Positions 45,240 through 54,569 of a stretch of DNA of 64,000 nucleotides are shown here, one piece after another. The stretch covers positions 1 to 64,000 of the forward strand of contig NZ_QJQX01000018.1 of assembly GCF_013393185.1 (NCBI RefSeq). The letters are read 5' to 3'. This DNA comes from Sphingobium lactosutens (GTDB lineage: Bacteria; Pseudomonadota; Alphaproteobacteria; Sphingomonadales; Sphingomonadaceae). Below the pieces are notes generated by a model. The model saw nothing but the letters and a program-made list of their open reading frames with translations, had not been told where the DNA came from and made no database searches. Position 1 is the stretch's first letter, and each line of letters starts with the position of its first letter. The position numbers and the translations under genes are program-made.

Positions 45240-46757
45240 TCATTCGACCTGCTTCGAAATCGCTCTAGGCCGAACGCGCATCACGATCGGCAGGAAGAAG
45301 ATGGCGGCGAAGCTCAATGCGCCCGACAGGATGAAGAAGCCGTCATAGCCGATCTGCTTCTGGATCGCGCCCGCCGCGCCGCCGATCAGGCGCGGCAGCA
45401 GGAAGGCGAAGCCCGACAGGAACGCATATTGGGTGCCGGGATAGCGCGGGCTGACCAGCATGGAGAGGTAGACGACGAACACGGCGCCCTCCAGCCCGTG
45501 ACCGAACTGGTCTACACCGGCGGCGACATAGAGGACGAAGGCGGAGGGTTCGGCATACCAGAGCCAGACGAACACCCAGTTGCCGATCGCCGAGGCGCAG
45601 GCGCCGATGATGAGCGCGACCGTCATCGGAAGTCGCGCGGCGCAAAGTCCCCCGAGCGCCACGCCCGCCATGGAGCAGGTAAGCGCGACGACGCCGTCGG
45701 CCATGCTGATCTGTTCGAGGCTATAGCCGGCCGCATTCCAGAGCGGATGCGACAGGGTCAGCGTCAGCACGTCGCCCATGCGGTAGAAGGAGACGAAGGC
45801 CAGCACCGGCAGCACGGCATAGCCGTAGCGCCAGAAAATCTCGACATAGGGGGCGATGAAGCCCGGCATTTTCGACGGCGCGTCGGCGGGCAGGCGGCGG
45901 ATGCGGGGCAGGGCGATGGCAAGCGCGACGAAGGGCAGCAGCGCCACGGCCAGCACGATCGGCGTTACATTGGTCTGGGCGGAGAAGCCCGCGCCCTGCA
46001 CGGCGGAAAGAAGCGCCCAGCCGATCAGTGCGGTGGCCGCGCCGGTGACGAGGAGGATGACGAGGCTGACGAGAGTGCCGCTGAGCAGGGCGCTCGTGCG
46101 GCCCTTCGCGCCGTCCTGTTCCGGGCGCATGGCGGCGAGGATCGGGAAGGGCAGGAAAGCGGCGATGGCGATGGCGAGATAGGCCCATGTCCAGTCGGCC
46201 CAGGCCGCGACCAGCACCGCGCCGCTGCCCGCCGCCACCATGGCGCTGCGATAGCCCCAGAGGTTGGCGGCGACGATCGGTCCCTGTTCCGCCTGTGTGG
46301 GCGCCAGTTCGATACGCCAGCCATCGGCCGCGACCTCCAGCGTAGTCGTCCAGAAAGCGAGCAGGATCGCGAACAGGGCGGTGAGCGGCAGACTCTGGTC
46401 GCTGGATGTGAAGGCCATGGCGACCATCGACAGAAAAATGCCGAGCTGCGAGAGCATGATCCAGCCGCGCCGCCTGCCCCAGAAGCGGGAGAAGCCGGGG
46501 ACGCTGTAGCGGTCCAGCAGCGGCGCCCAGACGAACTTGAAGGTTGGCAGCAGCGCGATCCAGGCGAAGAAGCCGATGATGACGATATCGATGCCATGGC
46601 GCGCGAGCCGCAGCGTCAACACCGCATTGAACATGTAGAAGGGCAGGCCGGCGGAGAAGCCGAGCAGCAGATAGAGGCCTAAAGTGCGCATCGGCGGTCG
46701 CTTGGCCGCGGGCGCTTCGTTCAGGTCGGGAGCATCGGCGGCGATCGTGGCGGTCAT
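45240..46757 (-). CDS. MFS permease, AmpG-like (muropeptide/amino-sugar uptake)
   Basis: This 505-residue major facilitator protein has about 14 helices. The start of the conserved part, LGLYLLLGFSAGLPFYMFNAV, resembles AmpG, which imports anhydro-muropeptides; the helix-2 loop FKFVWAPLLDRY is also AmpG-like. Its ATG overlaps the stop of the GntR gene by one base. Operon context with murQ supports uptake of MurNAc- or GlcNAc-containing sugars, as proposed for NagP-type permeases in other proteobacteria. Confidence 0.85.
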   Translation of the reverse strand: MTATIAADAPDLNEAPAAKRPPMRTLGLYLLLGFSAGLPFYMFNAVLTLRLARHGIDIVIIGFFAWIALLPTFKFVWAPLLDRYSVPGFSRFWGRRRGWIMLSQLGIFLSMVAMAFTSSDQSLPLTALFAILLAFWTTTLEVAADGWRIELAPTQAEQGPIVAANLWGYRSAMVAAGSGAVLVAAWADWTWAYLAIAIAAFLPFPILAAMRPEQDGAKGRTSALLSGTLVSLVILLVTGAATALIGWALLSAVQGAGFSAQTNVTPIVLAVALLPFVALAIALPRIRRLPADAPSKMPGFIAPYVEIFWRYGYAVLPVLAFVSFYRMGDVLTLTLSHPLWNAAGYSLEQISMADGVVALTCSMAGVALGGLCAARLPMTVALIIGACASAIGNWVFVWLWYAEPSAFVLYVAAGVDQFGHGLEGAVFVVYLSMLVSPRYPGTQYAFLSGFAFLLPRLIGGAAGAIQKQIGYDGFFILSGALSFAAIFFLPIVMRVRPRAISKQVE

Positions 46758-47491
46758 CAGCCGATTTCCTTGAGTTCGGTCACGAAGTCATAGCGGTCGC
46801 CGCGATAGACGGAGCGCGTGAATTCCACCGCGCGGCCGCTGGGGATGCGGGTCAGCCGCTCGATCCGCAGCACTTCGCTATTCTGGCGAACGCAGAGCAG
46901 GCCGGCTTCGGTGGGCGTCGCGAGAGAGGCGCGGACTCGCTGCGTGCCGGAGGTGGGACGAAAACCGCTGCGGCCCATCGCCTCATAGAGGGAGTCGCCG
47001 ATGGTCGACAGGTCGGGAAGGCAGTCGGCCGGCACCACCGCATGTTCGATCGCCAGCGGCTCCCCGCCCGACAGGCGCACCCGCCCAAGCCGCGCGACGC
47101 GGGCGGAGGGGGAGATGGACAGCGCGACGGCTTCCTCCTCGGTCGGCTGGGCGTAATTCTTCATCATCCAGATAACGCCGGGATCCTCGCCACGCGAAAG
47201 GGCGTCGCTGGTGAAGCTGGAGAGGACGGAGGCGGGCGCCTCGATCCGGCGGGCGACGAAGGTGCCCGATCCCTGCTTGCGGAACAGCACGCCTTCCTCG
47301 ATCAACTGCTCGATCGCCTTGCGCACGGTGACGCGGGAAATGCCGGCCATTTCGCTGAGGTCGCGTTCCGACGGAAGGGCGTTGCCCGGCGTGATGCCGC
47401 CGCTTTCGATATGGTCGCGCAGGTTGCGCGCCAGTTGCAGATAAAGCGGGGTGCCGTCCTCGCTGCGCGCGGTGAGTTTGTCCCGCATCAT
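46757..47491 (-). CDS. GntR/HutC-family regulator of amino-sugar genes
   Basis: This 244-residue regulator has an N-terminal winged helix (TPLYLQLARNLRDHIESG, ERDLSEMAGISRVTVRKAIE) and a UTRA effector domain from about residue 95 (RVARLGRVRLSGGEPLAIEH). HutC-type proteins beside nag genes (NagQ, NagR, DasR) sense GlcNAc-6-P or GlcN-6-P. It lies between murQ and the permease, 2 bp after the murQ stop. The TGGTATTR sites in the murQ/nagB intergenic region are candidate targets. Confidence 0.88.
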   Translation of the reverse strand: MMRDKLTARSEDGTPLYLQLARNLRDHIESGGITPGNALPSERDLSEMAGISRVTVRKAIEQLIEEGVLFRKQGSGTFVARRIEAPASVLSSFTSDALSRGEDPGVIWMMKNYAQPTEEEAVALSISPSARVARLGRVRLSGGEPLAIEHAVVPADCLPDLSTIGDSLYEAMGRSGFRPTSGTQRVRASLATPTEAGLLCVRQNSEVLRIERLTRIPSGRAVEFTRSVYRGDRYDFVTELKEIG

Positions 47492-47493
47492 CC

Positions 47494-48384
47494 CTATTCC
47501 CCCTGTTGCACGGCGCGCATCGCGGCCGGCAGATTCTGGCCGTGGATGTCGAGAAGGCGGTGCGCTTCGTCGGTCGGCACCCCCATGGCGACCAGCACTG
47601 CCTGCTTGATGTCCTGCCCGACTGCATCCAGCGCGCGCGCGGCGTCGTCCATGTCCACGCCCGCAATGTCGCGTACCATGGCCTGTCCGCGCAAGCGCAG
47701 CTTTTCGTTCGAGATGCGCATGTTCACCATGCGGCCGCGATAGACGAGGCCCATGCGCAACATGATCGCGGTCGACAGCATGTTGAGCATCGCCTTTTGC
47801 GCGGTGCCGGCCTTCATCCGGGTGGAGCCGGCGACGATTTCCGTGCCGGTCGCCGCGACCAGCCCATGATCGGCGGCGGCGAGCAGGGCGGTGCCGTCAT
47901 TATTGGCGATGCCGATGGTAAGCGCGCCGGCTTCGCGCGCGGCGGCGATGGCGGCGACGGTATAGGGGGTGCGGCCGCTGGCGGCGACGCCGATCACCAC
48001 ATCCTGCGGGCCGACTTGGGCGGCGGTAATTTCGGCGCGGGCGGCATCGGCATCATCCTCCGCGCCTTCGGCCGCTTCGGTGAGCGCGGCGAGGCCGCCG
48101 GCCATCAGGAAGAGCAGCCGTTCCTGCGGCCAGTTATAGGTGGGGTAAAGCTCCACGCCATCCTGCACCGCGATGCGCCCGGAGGTGCCGGCGCCGACAT
48201 AGACCAGTCGCCCGTTCGTGCCGAGGCGAGCGGCTGCGGCCTCGGCCGCCTGAGCGATGCGGCCGGTTTGCGATCCGATCGCGGCGATGGCGGCCATCTG
48301 CCCCTCCAGCATCGCCTCGACCGCGCGGATGGTGGGCCATTGGTCGATGTCGATATAACGCGGATCGATGGCTTCGGTGCTCAT
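47494..48384 (-). CDS. murQ: N-acetylmuramic acid 6-phosphate etherase
   Basis: This 296-residue SIS-domain enzyme cleaves the lactyl ether of MurNAc-6-P to give GlcNAc-6-P and lactate. Family motifs: YVGAGTSGRIAVQDGVELYPT, VAASGRTPYTVAA, EIVAGSTRMKAGTAQKAMLN and VYRGRMVNM. It is the first gene of the minus-strand operon murQ-gntR-permease-hydrolase and divergent from the nagB-type/nagA operon that would process GlcNAc-6-P further. Confidence 0.95.
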   Translation of the reverse strand: MSTEAIDPRYIDIDQWPTIRAVEAMLEGQMAAIAAIGSQTGRIAQAAEAAAARLGTNGRLVYVGAGTSGRIAVQDGVELYPTYNWPQERLLFLMAGGLAALTEAAEGAEDDADAARAEITAAQVGPQDVVIGVAASGRTPYTVAAIAAAREAGALTIGIANNDGTALLAAADHGLVAATGTEIVAGSTRMKAGTAQKAMLNMLSTAIMLRMGLVYRGRMVNMRISNEKLRLRGQAMVRDIAGVDMDDAARALDAVGQDIKQAVLVAMGVPTDEAHRLLDIHGQNLPAAMRAVQQGE

Positions 48385-48556
48385 ATATGCTCCGTGATCG
48401 GCCGTTGACGCCCGGCCCTGATCGGTTCAGCTTCCTGGATAGCGAACGCGCTGCGCGCATTCTGCAATCCGTTCATGTGGTATTATCCTTCGCACGGTTC
48501 GATGCAACCAAATTAATTCCAATTGCCCTTATCCTGTGTTTTGGTATTGTTTCGGC
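48385..48556. promoter_or_regulatory. Divergent murQ / nagB-nagA control region with repeated TGGTATTR
   Basis: This 172-bp intergenic region contains TGGTATTA at 48478-48485 and TTGGTATTG at 48541-48549, the second ending 7 bp before the nagB-type start. The same motif occurs at 38709-38717. They are likely half sites for the HutC-type regulator at 46757-47491; this is inferred, not shown. Confidence 0.45.
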
Positions 48557-49615
48557 ATGACCGATCATCCAGATGGACCCGTCGACACCCTTATGGCGCG
48601 CGAGACGGCCGAAGCGCCGGACCGGTGCGAGACGCAGATTGCGCGCAATGCCGATGTGATGCGCGAAGCGGGGCAGCGGCTGCGGGCGCTGGCGCCGCCC
48701 TTTGCCGCGACATTGGCGCGGGGCAGTTCGGACCAGGCGGCGGCCTTTGCCAAGATATTGCTGGAGACGCGGGCGGCCATTCCGACGCTGAGCCATGCGC
48801 CGTCGATCGGATCGCTCTACCGGGCGACGTCGCCGCTGTTCAAGGGCGTGCCGCTGATCGCCATCTCGCAATCGGGGCGCAGCCCGGACCTGATCGCGGC
48901 GGCTGAGGACGCGCAGCGGCAGGGCGCGCTGCTGGTGTCGATCGTCAATGACGCGGCGTCGCCGCTGGCGGAGATGGCGGATATCTGCATTCCCATCCAT
49001 GCCGGACCGGAGAAGAGCGTCGCGGCGACCAAGAGCTTCATCGGCACGCTGGTGGCACTCACCCACCTGATCGCCGAATGGAGCGGAGACGAGGGCTTGA
49101 AGGCGGCGCTGCCGACGGTCGGGGATGTGCTGCGCCGGGCGGTGGCGGCAGACTGGTCCGATGCGGTGCCGCTGCTTCGCGATGCGAGCAATATGCTCGT
49201 GCTGGGGCGCGGGCTGACGCTGCCGATCGCGGGAGAGGCGGCGCTGAAATTCAAGGAAACGTCGAACCTCCACGCCGAGGCGTTCAGCATCGCGGAAGTC
49301 GCCCATGGGCCGATGACGCTGATCGGCGAGGGCGACCCGGTGCTGGCGCTGGGGCCGATGGATGAGGCGCGCGCGGGGCTGCGGGAGCGGCTGGAGGATT
49401 TCCGGGCACGCGGCGCGCAGGTGATCGCGACCGGCCATCCCGACGATGTCGCTGCGGCGACACTGGCGCTGCCGGGGCAGATCGATGTGCATCCGATTAT
49501 CGGTGCCATCGCGCAGATCCAGAGCTTCTATGGCTTGGCCAACGCGCTGTCGCTGGCGCGCGGGCGCAATCCCGACAAGCCGCCCCATCTGGCCAAGGTG
49601 ACGCGGACATTATGA
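48557..49615 (+). CDS. SIS-domain glucosamine-6-phosphate deaminase (NagB-II type)
   Basis: This 352-residue protein has two SIS domains (TLARGSSDQAAAFAKILLET, IAISQSGRSPDLIAAA; then LVLGRGLTLPIAGEAALKFKE, HAEAFSIAEVAHGP) like the isomerase half of GlmS. Proteins of this form replace NagB in proteobacterial nag operons and convert GlcN-6-P to fructose-6-P and ammonia. It overlaps nagA by 4 bp (ATGA). ATG 48557 gives the standard length. Confidence 0.9.
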   Translation: MTDHPDGPVDTLMARETAEAPDRCETQIARNADVMREAGQRLRALAPPFAATLARGSSDQAAAFAKILLETRAAIPTLSHAPSIGSLYRATSPLFKGVPLIAISQSGRSPDLIAAAEDAQRQGALLVSIVNDAASPLAEMADICIPIHAGPEKSVAATKSFIGTLVALTHLIAEWSGDEGLKAALPTVGDVLRRAVAADWSDAVPLLRDASNMLVLGRGLTLPIAGEAALKFKETSNLHAEAFSIAEVAHGPMTLIGEGDPVLALGPMDEARAGLRERLEDFRARGAQVIATGHPDDVAAATLALPGQIDVHPIIGAIAQIQSFYGLANALSLARGRNPDKPPHLAKVTRTL

Positions 49616-50763
49616 GCATCGAGGCACTCGTCGGGGCAGACATCGTACTGCCGGATCGGATCGTGACCGATAGCGCGCTGCTGGTCGAAGGCGGGCGCAT
49701 CGGCGGGATCGTGGCGCGCGATGCGGTGCCGGGCGGCTGCGTCGAGGTCGATCTGGACGGTGGCTGGCTGCTGCCGGGCTTCGTCGATACGCAGGTCAAT
49801 GGCGGCGGCGACGTGCTGCTGAACGACCATCCGGACGTCGAAGGCATCCGCATGATTGCGGCGGCGCACCGGCGGTTCGGGACGACGGGGCTGCTGCCGA
49901 CGCTAATCAGCGATGACGCCGATGTTGTCGACGCGGCCATCGCGGCGGGCGAGGCGGCGCTGGCGCAGGGGGTGCCGGGCGTCCTCGGTGTCCATATCGA
50001 GGGGCCGCACCTCAACCCGGTGAAGAAGGGCATTCACGACGCCGCCAAGTTCACCGCCATCGACCAGCAGGTGCTGGAGCGGCTGACCCGCCCCACGACC
50101 GGGAGGCGGATCGTCACGCTGGCGCCCGAACTGGCGCCGGCCGGCACGATCGGGGCGCTGGCCGGTGCGGGCATATTGGTCGCGGCGGGACATAGCCTCG
50201 CCGATTATGCGCAGACCATCGCTGCGCTGGGCGAAGGGCTGGCCGGTTTCACCCATTTGTTCAACGCGATGACGCAATTGGGGAGCAGGGAACCGGGCAT
50301 GGTCGCCGCCGCGCTGCTCGACCGCAACAGCCATTTCGGGCTGATCGTCGATGGGCTGCATGTCCATCCCGCCGCGCTGCGCGTGGCGCTGGCGGCGCGC
50401 GGACTGGATGGGGCGATGCTGGTGACGGACGCCATGCCGCCCGTGGGCGGCGCGCGACAGGGCTTCAGCCTGATGGGGCAGGACATCCATGTGGTCGACG
50501 GCACTTGCCGCGGGCCGGACGGAACGCTGGCCGGATCGGCGCTCAGCATGGCGCAGGCCTTCCGCAACGCCATGGACATGATGGGCTGCTCCATCATCGA
50601 GGCGTCCCGCATGGCGAGCGGCAATCCGGCGCGCTTCCTGCGGCTGGAGGCGGAAACGGGCGCGATCGTGCCGGGGCTGCGGGCGGATCTCGTCCATCTG
50701 GACGTCCAACGGCGCGTGCGGCGGACGTGGATCGGCGGCCAGATCAGCGAGGTGGGGGAGTGA
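49612..50763 (+). CDS. nagA: N-acetylglucosamine-6-phosphate deacetylase
   Basis: This 383-residue amidohydrolase has the NagA motifs LLPGFVDTQVNGGGDV, the metal-binding Glu in VHIEGPHLNPVKKG, the metal His in AAGHSLADY and GFTHLFNAM, and the catalytic Asp in LVTDAMPPVG. It removes acetate from GlcNAc-6-P. It is co-translated with the upstream SIS deaminase. The last 20 bp overlap the convergent methyltransferase gene. Confidence 0.95.
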   Translation: MSIEALVGADIVLPDRIVTDSALLVEGGRIGGIVARDAVPGGCVEVDLDGGWLLPGFVDTQVNGGGDVLLNDHPDVEGIRMIAAAHRRFGTTGLLPTLISDDADVVDAAIAAGEAALAQGVPGVLGVHIEGPHLNPVKKGIHDAAKFTAIDQQVLERLTRPTTGRRIVTLAPELAPAGTIGALAGAGILVAAGHSLADYAQTIAALGEGLAGFTHLFNAMTQLGSREPGMVAAALLDRNSHFGLIVDGLHVHPAALRVALAARGLDGAMLVTDAMPPVGGARQGFSLMGQDIHVVDGTCRGPDGTLAGSALSMAQAFRNAMDMMGCSIIEASRMASGNPARFLRLEAETGAIVPGLRADLVHLDVQRRVRRTWIGGQISEVGE

Positions 50764-51847
50764 CTTTGCCGGTCTGAAGGGAATCGTTCGACACCGCTAC
50801 GGGATGAGCGGTTAGCGATCCCGGCTCTGCGCGCAACGCGGTGAAGAATGGAAGCTGGCGTTCGTCATCGTCAGCGGCTCTTTCTCTTGCCCGGCCGACC
50901 GCAATGAATAGTCCACCCTCACCCCCAAGGCTCGCCATCCAGCCGAATTGGGCGAGCAGGTCTTCCAGCCACCAGCCGCCTTCTTCGGGGTCGATCAGCG
51001 CGCGATACTGGTCATCGCCCCCCACCAGAGCGGACGGCACCGAGCGAACATAGTCGATGCCGTTCGCCGCGAACCAGCGTCGTAGCTCCGCCAATGTATG
51101 CCGATGTTCTTCCGGGTGCCGATATTGGTCCTGTAACCAGGCTCTATGACGTTCCCTTTGCCCCTTGCGATCGGCGAGCACCCGATCCGGGGGAAACCAG
51201 CGCCATCCGCTCAGCCGCGCGACCAGACGTCGCGCCCGGTGCGGCAGGCGGGCGTAGCGATTATACAGGCCGACGATCACCAGGCCGCCGGGCCGCGCGA
51301 GCCGGGCAAGCTCGCCAAAGGCCTTGCCGGGATCGGGGGTATGATGCAGCACGCCCGAGCAATAGACGATGTCGAACGCCCCGGCGCGAAGACCGGGACA
51401 ATATATGTCGGTTTCGACGAAGCGTACCTGGTCGATCCCCAATCGCTGCGCCGCAGCGCGTCCCAATGCGAGCGACGCCCGGCAGAGATCGGCCGCGATG
51501 ACGATCCGCTTGCTCCGGGCGAGATAGAGGCTCATCTGGCCCGTGCCGCATCCCACCTCGACAATATGGGCGTCGGTTGGAATGGCTGCGTCAAGCTGCC
51601 GGGCGAAATGGCTGCGTTCGGCGCGGGCACGCAGCCAGTCGATCGTATCGCGCGGCGGATAGCCGGGGAAGGGCGCTTCCATGTAAAAGCCCCGCACCCG
51701 TTCCGTCCGGTCATCGCCGGGCAATCGCAGGCCGGCAATGCCATCCATCTCCTCATAGATTGCAGCGCAATCGACGCAGGCCATCTCGCTGTCGAGCCGT
51801 CCACCGCAGCGTGGGCAGGCAAACAGCGACAGCGCAGGCCCGTCCAT
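50744..51847 (-). CDS. SAM-dependent methyltransferase with N-terminal zinc ribbon
   Basis: This 367-residue protein starts with a CxxC...CxxC ribbon (FACPRCGGRLDSEMACVDC) of the Trm112-like kind, followed by a class I methyltransferase core: SAM-binding IVEVGCGTGQMSLYLA, DLCRASLALG and FDIVYCSGVLHHTPDPG. A C-terminal ~100-residue extension is unassigned. It is the last gene of the cupredoxin/carbamoyltransferase operon and begins directly after the DUF5989 stop. Small-molecule or lipid methylation is more likely than rRNA, given its partners. Confidence 0.82.
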   Translation of the reverse strand: MDGPALSLFACPRCGGRLDSEMACVDCAAIYEEMDGIAGLRLPGDDRTERVRGFYMEAPFPGYPPRDTIDWLRARAERSHFARQLDAAIPTDAHIVEVGCGTGQMSLYLARSKRIVIAADLCRASLALGRAAAQRLGIDQVRFVETDIYCPGLRAGAFDIVYCSGVLHHTPDPGKAFGELARLARPGGLVIVGLYNRYARLPHRARRLVARLSGWRWFPPDRVLADRKGQRERHRAWLQDQYRHPEEHRHTLAELRRWFAANGIDYVRSVPSALVGGDDQYRALIDPEEGGWWLEDLLAQFGWMASLGGEGGLFIAVGRARERAADDDERQLPFFTALRAEPGSLTAHPVAVSNDSLQTGKVTPPPR

Positions 51848-52060
51848 CTAGAATATCGAGTAGATGAAGGGCGCCAGCGCCTCGACACCGGCCGCTAGGG
51901 TGAGGATGACGCCCACCGAGCAGAGGAAGATCACCAGCGGGATCATCCAGCGCCGCCCTCCCGGCGACCGCCACATGCCGCGCACCAGATCGACGATCGT
52001 GCCCGGCGCGCTACCGACGATGATGAGCTGACGCCGCAGACGTCCCTTGCGCCCGATCAT
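51848..52060 (-). CDS. DUF5989 single-span membrane protein
   Basis: This 70-residue protein has a basic N terminus (RKGRLRRQLIIVGS) and one or two hydrophobic segments (WMIPLVIFLCSVGVILTLAAG, ALAPFIYSIF). Proteins of this size and pattern (DUF5989) are found beside NodU-type carbamoyltransferases together with SxtJ-like and SGNH proteins in many proteobacteria. The ATG overlaps the carbamoyltransferase stop (ATGA). A membrane scaffold for the cluster enzymes is a guess. Confidence 0.75.
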   Translation of the reverse strand: MIGRKGRLRRQLIIVGSAPGTIVDLVRGMWRSPGGRRWMIPLVIFLCSVGVILTLAAGVEALAPFIYSIF

Positions 52061-53826
52061 GCGACTTCCTCCAGCACATGTTCCTGTCGCGCGCGTTGAC
52101 GCCGAACCATGACGTCGTCGGCGACAAGCATGTCCATGCCCGCCCGGCGGAAGGTCGAATAGCCCTCGGCCACGCTCGTGACGATCGGATCCCCTGCCAG
52201 ATTGAATGACGTGTTGAGCAGGATCGGCATGCCGCGCCGCTGGCCATAGGCGATGAGCAGGGCATGAAGGCCCGGCGCCATGCCGCGGTCCAGAACCTGC
52301 ACGCGCGCGGTGCCGTCCACATGGGTGACGGCGGCCAGCTTGCCGCGCCATTGCGGTCGAACGGGGAAGACGCCGGACATGAACCGACCCAGCCGCGCGC
52401 CGCCCGGAGGCAGTTCGAAATATGTTTCGGCCTGATCGGCAGGCACTACCGGGGCGAAGGGGCGGAAGGATTCCCGGAACTTGATGTCCCGGTTCAGCCA
52501 CGCGCGCATGGCGGCGTTGCCCGGATCGGCAAGGATGCTGCGATGGCCAAGGGCGCGCGGCCCGAATTCCGTTGCCCCCTCCATCCACCCGACGATTTCG
52601 CCTGACGCGATCGCCTCGACCACCTGGTCGATCCGTTCTGCCGCGCTCAGGCGGGCGAAAGGAAAGCCATCTTCGGCGGCAAGACGGGCAAGGTCATCGG
52701 AAACGACTGCCGGACCCCAGAAGGGATGATCCGGGCAGTCGCGATGCGGCCGGTCGAAAAGGATGCGATCAGCCCAAAGCGCTGCGCCAAGGGCGCATCC
52801 TGCGTCACCCGGCGCGGAGGGCACGAACAGCCGGTCGAACCCGGCTTCGCGAAGGATGCGGGCGTTGGCGACGCCGTTCAGCGCGACGCCGCCGCCGAAG
52901 CAAAGATCCGCAAGTCCCGTTTCGCGGTGAAGTGATGTCGCGATGTCGACGATGACCTCTTCCAGCACCAACTGCGCACTTGCCGCAATGTCGGCATAAT
53001 GCTGGCCCAGAGCCGTCGAAAGATCGATCGGTTCGAAATGGTCGCGCGGTGGGCCGAAAAGATCGATGAACGCTTTCGAATAGGCGGCATCGACGGCCCG
53101 GTGATAGTCGAAATAGGCAAGGTCCAGGGCGAAGGCGCCATCATCCGTCCGTTGCAATATGCGGCGCATTTCCCGCGCCCAGCGGGGCTTGCCATAGGCG
53201 GCCAGGCCCATGACCTTATATTCGCCTTCGTTGACCTTGAAGCCGAGATAGGCGGTAAAGGCGGAATAGAAGAGACCCAGCGAATGGGGAAAGCGGACCT
53301 CACGCATCAGGTCGATTGTCGTTGCTCCACCTGCCTTCTTCCTGCCCCGACCCAGCGTCAGCGTGGCCCATTCCCCGACACCATCGGCCGTCAGGATCGC
53401 GGCGCTTTCTGTCGGCGCGGTCAGAAAGGCGGCCGCGGCATGCGAAAGATGATGGTCGGTGAAATGGACGCGGCGTGCCGACACCGCCAGCTGAGCGGCG
53501 ATGACGCCGCGCACCCATAATTTCTCGCCCAGCATGTTGTTCATCGCCTTGGGGAAAGCGCGCCAGCTGTGCGGGAAGCCACGCAACAGGGTCATGAGCA
53601 CGCGATCGAATTTCAGCGCGGGTCGTTCATAGAATATCACCGCGTCCAGCTCCTGAGGTTCCAGCGCCGCCTGACCAAGGCACCATTCGATCGCCCGCAC
53701 CGGAAATCCGGCGTCATTCTTCCGCCGCGACAGCCGCTCTTCCTGGACGGCTGCGACGGGCAGGCCATCGATCAGCAGCGCGGCCGCCGCATCATGATAG
53801 AAGGAGGAAATGCCAAGGATCTTCAT
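52057..53826 (-). CDS. NodU/CmcH/TobZ-family carbamoyltransferase
   Basis: This 589-residue enzyme has an N-terminal Kae1-like domain (MKILGISSFYHDAAAALLID, metal-binding VHFTDHHLSHAAAAF, GVGEWATLTLG) and a C-terminal carbamoyl-phosphate-handling domain (EFGPRALGHRSILADP, RPFAPVVP, ILLNTSFN). Family members transfer a carbamoyl group from carbamoyl phosphate through carbamoyl-AMP to hydroxyls of sugars or antibiotics. ATG 53826 overlaps the upstream stop by one base. The acceptor here is unknown; no glycosyltransferase or antibiotic gene is adjacent. Confidence 0.92.
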   Translation of the reverse strand: MKILGISSFYHDAAAALLIDGLPVAAVQEERLSRRKNDAGFPVRAIEWCLGQAALEPQELDAVIFYERPALKFDRVLMTLLRGFPHSWRAFPKAMNNMLGEKLWVRGVIAAQLAVSARRVHFTDHHLSHAAAAFLTAPTESAAILTADGVGEWATLTLGRGRKKAGGATTIDLMREVRFPHSLGLFYSAFTAYLGFKVNEGEYKVMGLAAYGKPRWAREMRRILQRTDDGAFALDLAYFDYHRAVDAAYSKAFIDLFGPPRDHFEPIDLSTALGQHYADIAASAQLVLEEVIVDIATSLHRETGLADLCFGGGVALNGVANARILREAGFDRLFVPSAPGDAGCALGAALWADRILFDRPHRDCPDHPFWGPAVVSDDLARLAAEDGFPFARLSAAERIDQVVEAIASGEIVGWMEGATEFGPRALGHRSILADPGNAAMRAWLNRDIKFRESFRPFAPVVPADQAETYFELPPGGARLGRFMSGVFPVRPQWRGKLAAVTHVDGTARVQVLDRGMAPGLHALLIAYGQRRGMPILLNTSFNLAGDPIVTSVAEGYSTFRRAGMDMLVADDVMVRRQRARQEHVLEEVA

Positions 53827-54569
53827 TAATATTGCCCTCCCGTCCGATCGTTTCGGCAGGCGTTGCAGATGTGCCAGCCGGGGGGCTCCTTCCGGGCGGC
53901 TCGCCTGGCCAGCAGGGCGAAGGGGGGCAGCAGCAGAAAATAGAGCAATGTCAGAATGAGACGCGCTATCATGTCGGCCATAACGAGCGCGGTCCGAACA
54001 TAGGCTCGCCAGAGCCGGCGCAGGCGCGACGCCCATAGCGCCCGATTGGCCTGGCCTGGCGCGACCCGGCTTAGCTCCACCCGCGAATAGCGCATATGTC
54101 CCTCCTCATCGCGGGCGATCTGCTGGATGACGGCGCGCGTTTCCGGATCATGGCCCAGTACCGCGCCATAGGCGGCGAAACTGTGCGACGCCGCCCGCTC
54201 CGACAGGTGAATGAAGGCCAGCAAGGCGCTCATGCTCTCGGCCTCGACATTCAGCCGGTCGAAGCCTCGCTCGCCCGGCAGCAGGCCGTCGCCCAGCACA
54301 TGGTCCGGCCCCGGCCGATCGAGCCGTCGGCGCAACGCCAGCCCGCGCGTCCGGAACAGGCTGGCATGCCGCACCTCGTCCCTGGCATGGGCGAAAAAGC
54401 GGCGACGGAGGATCGGGTCTTGCACCACTTCGGCGGCGCGGAACAGGTCGCGCGCGCCATCCGCCTCCACCTCCGCAAATTGCAGCAATTTGCGCGCACG
54501 GCGATGCGGATCGATCCACACCAGCCAATGGACCGGATACATCCAGCGCTGGGCATGAAGCGGTTTCAC
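53826..54569 (-). CDS. Ferritin-like diiron protein with C-terminal membrane anchor
   Basis: This 247-residue protein has four-helix diiron motifs: Glu in QFAEVEADGARDLF, ExxH in RDEVRHASLF, Glu in NVEAESMSALLAF and ExxH in ARDEEGHMRYS. A hydrophobic helix near residues 205-225 and a C-terminal tail with a CNAC pair follow. It could be a diiron oxygenase or oxidase acting with the secreted cupredoxin. The start is a GTG overlapping the cupredoxin stop (GTGA). Such fusions of a ferritin-like domain and anchor are of unknown function. Confidence 0.75.
   Translation of the reverse strand: MKPLHAQRWMYPVHWLVWIDPHRRARKLLQFAEVEADGARDLFRAAEVVQDPILRRRFFAHARDEVRHASLFRTRGLALRRRLDRPGPDHVLGDGLLPGERGFDRLNVEAESMSALLAFIHLSERAASHSFAAYGAVLGHDPETRAVIQQIARDEEGHMRYSRVELSRVAPGQANRALWASRLRRLWRAYVRTALVMADMIARLILTLLYFLLLPPFALLARRAARKEPPGWHICNACRNDRTGGQY

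Noticed and set aside
44832..46682. 616-codon plus-strand frame opposite the serine hydrolase and permease
   Set aside because: It is Arg/Glu/Gly-rich nonsense crossing two real genes on the other strand.
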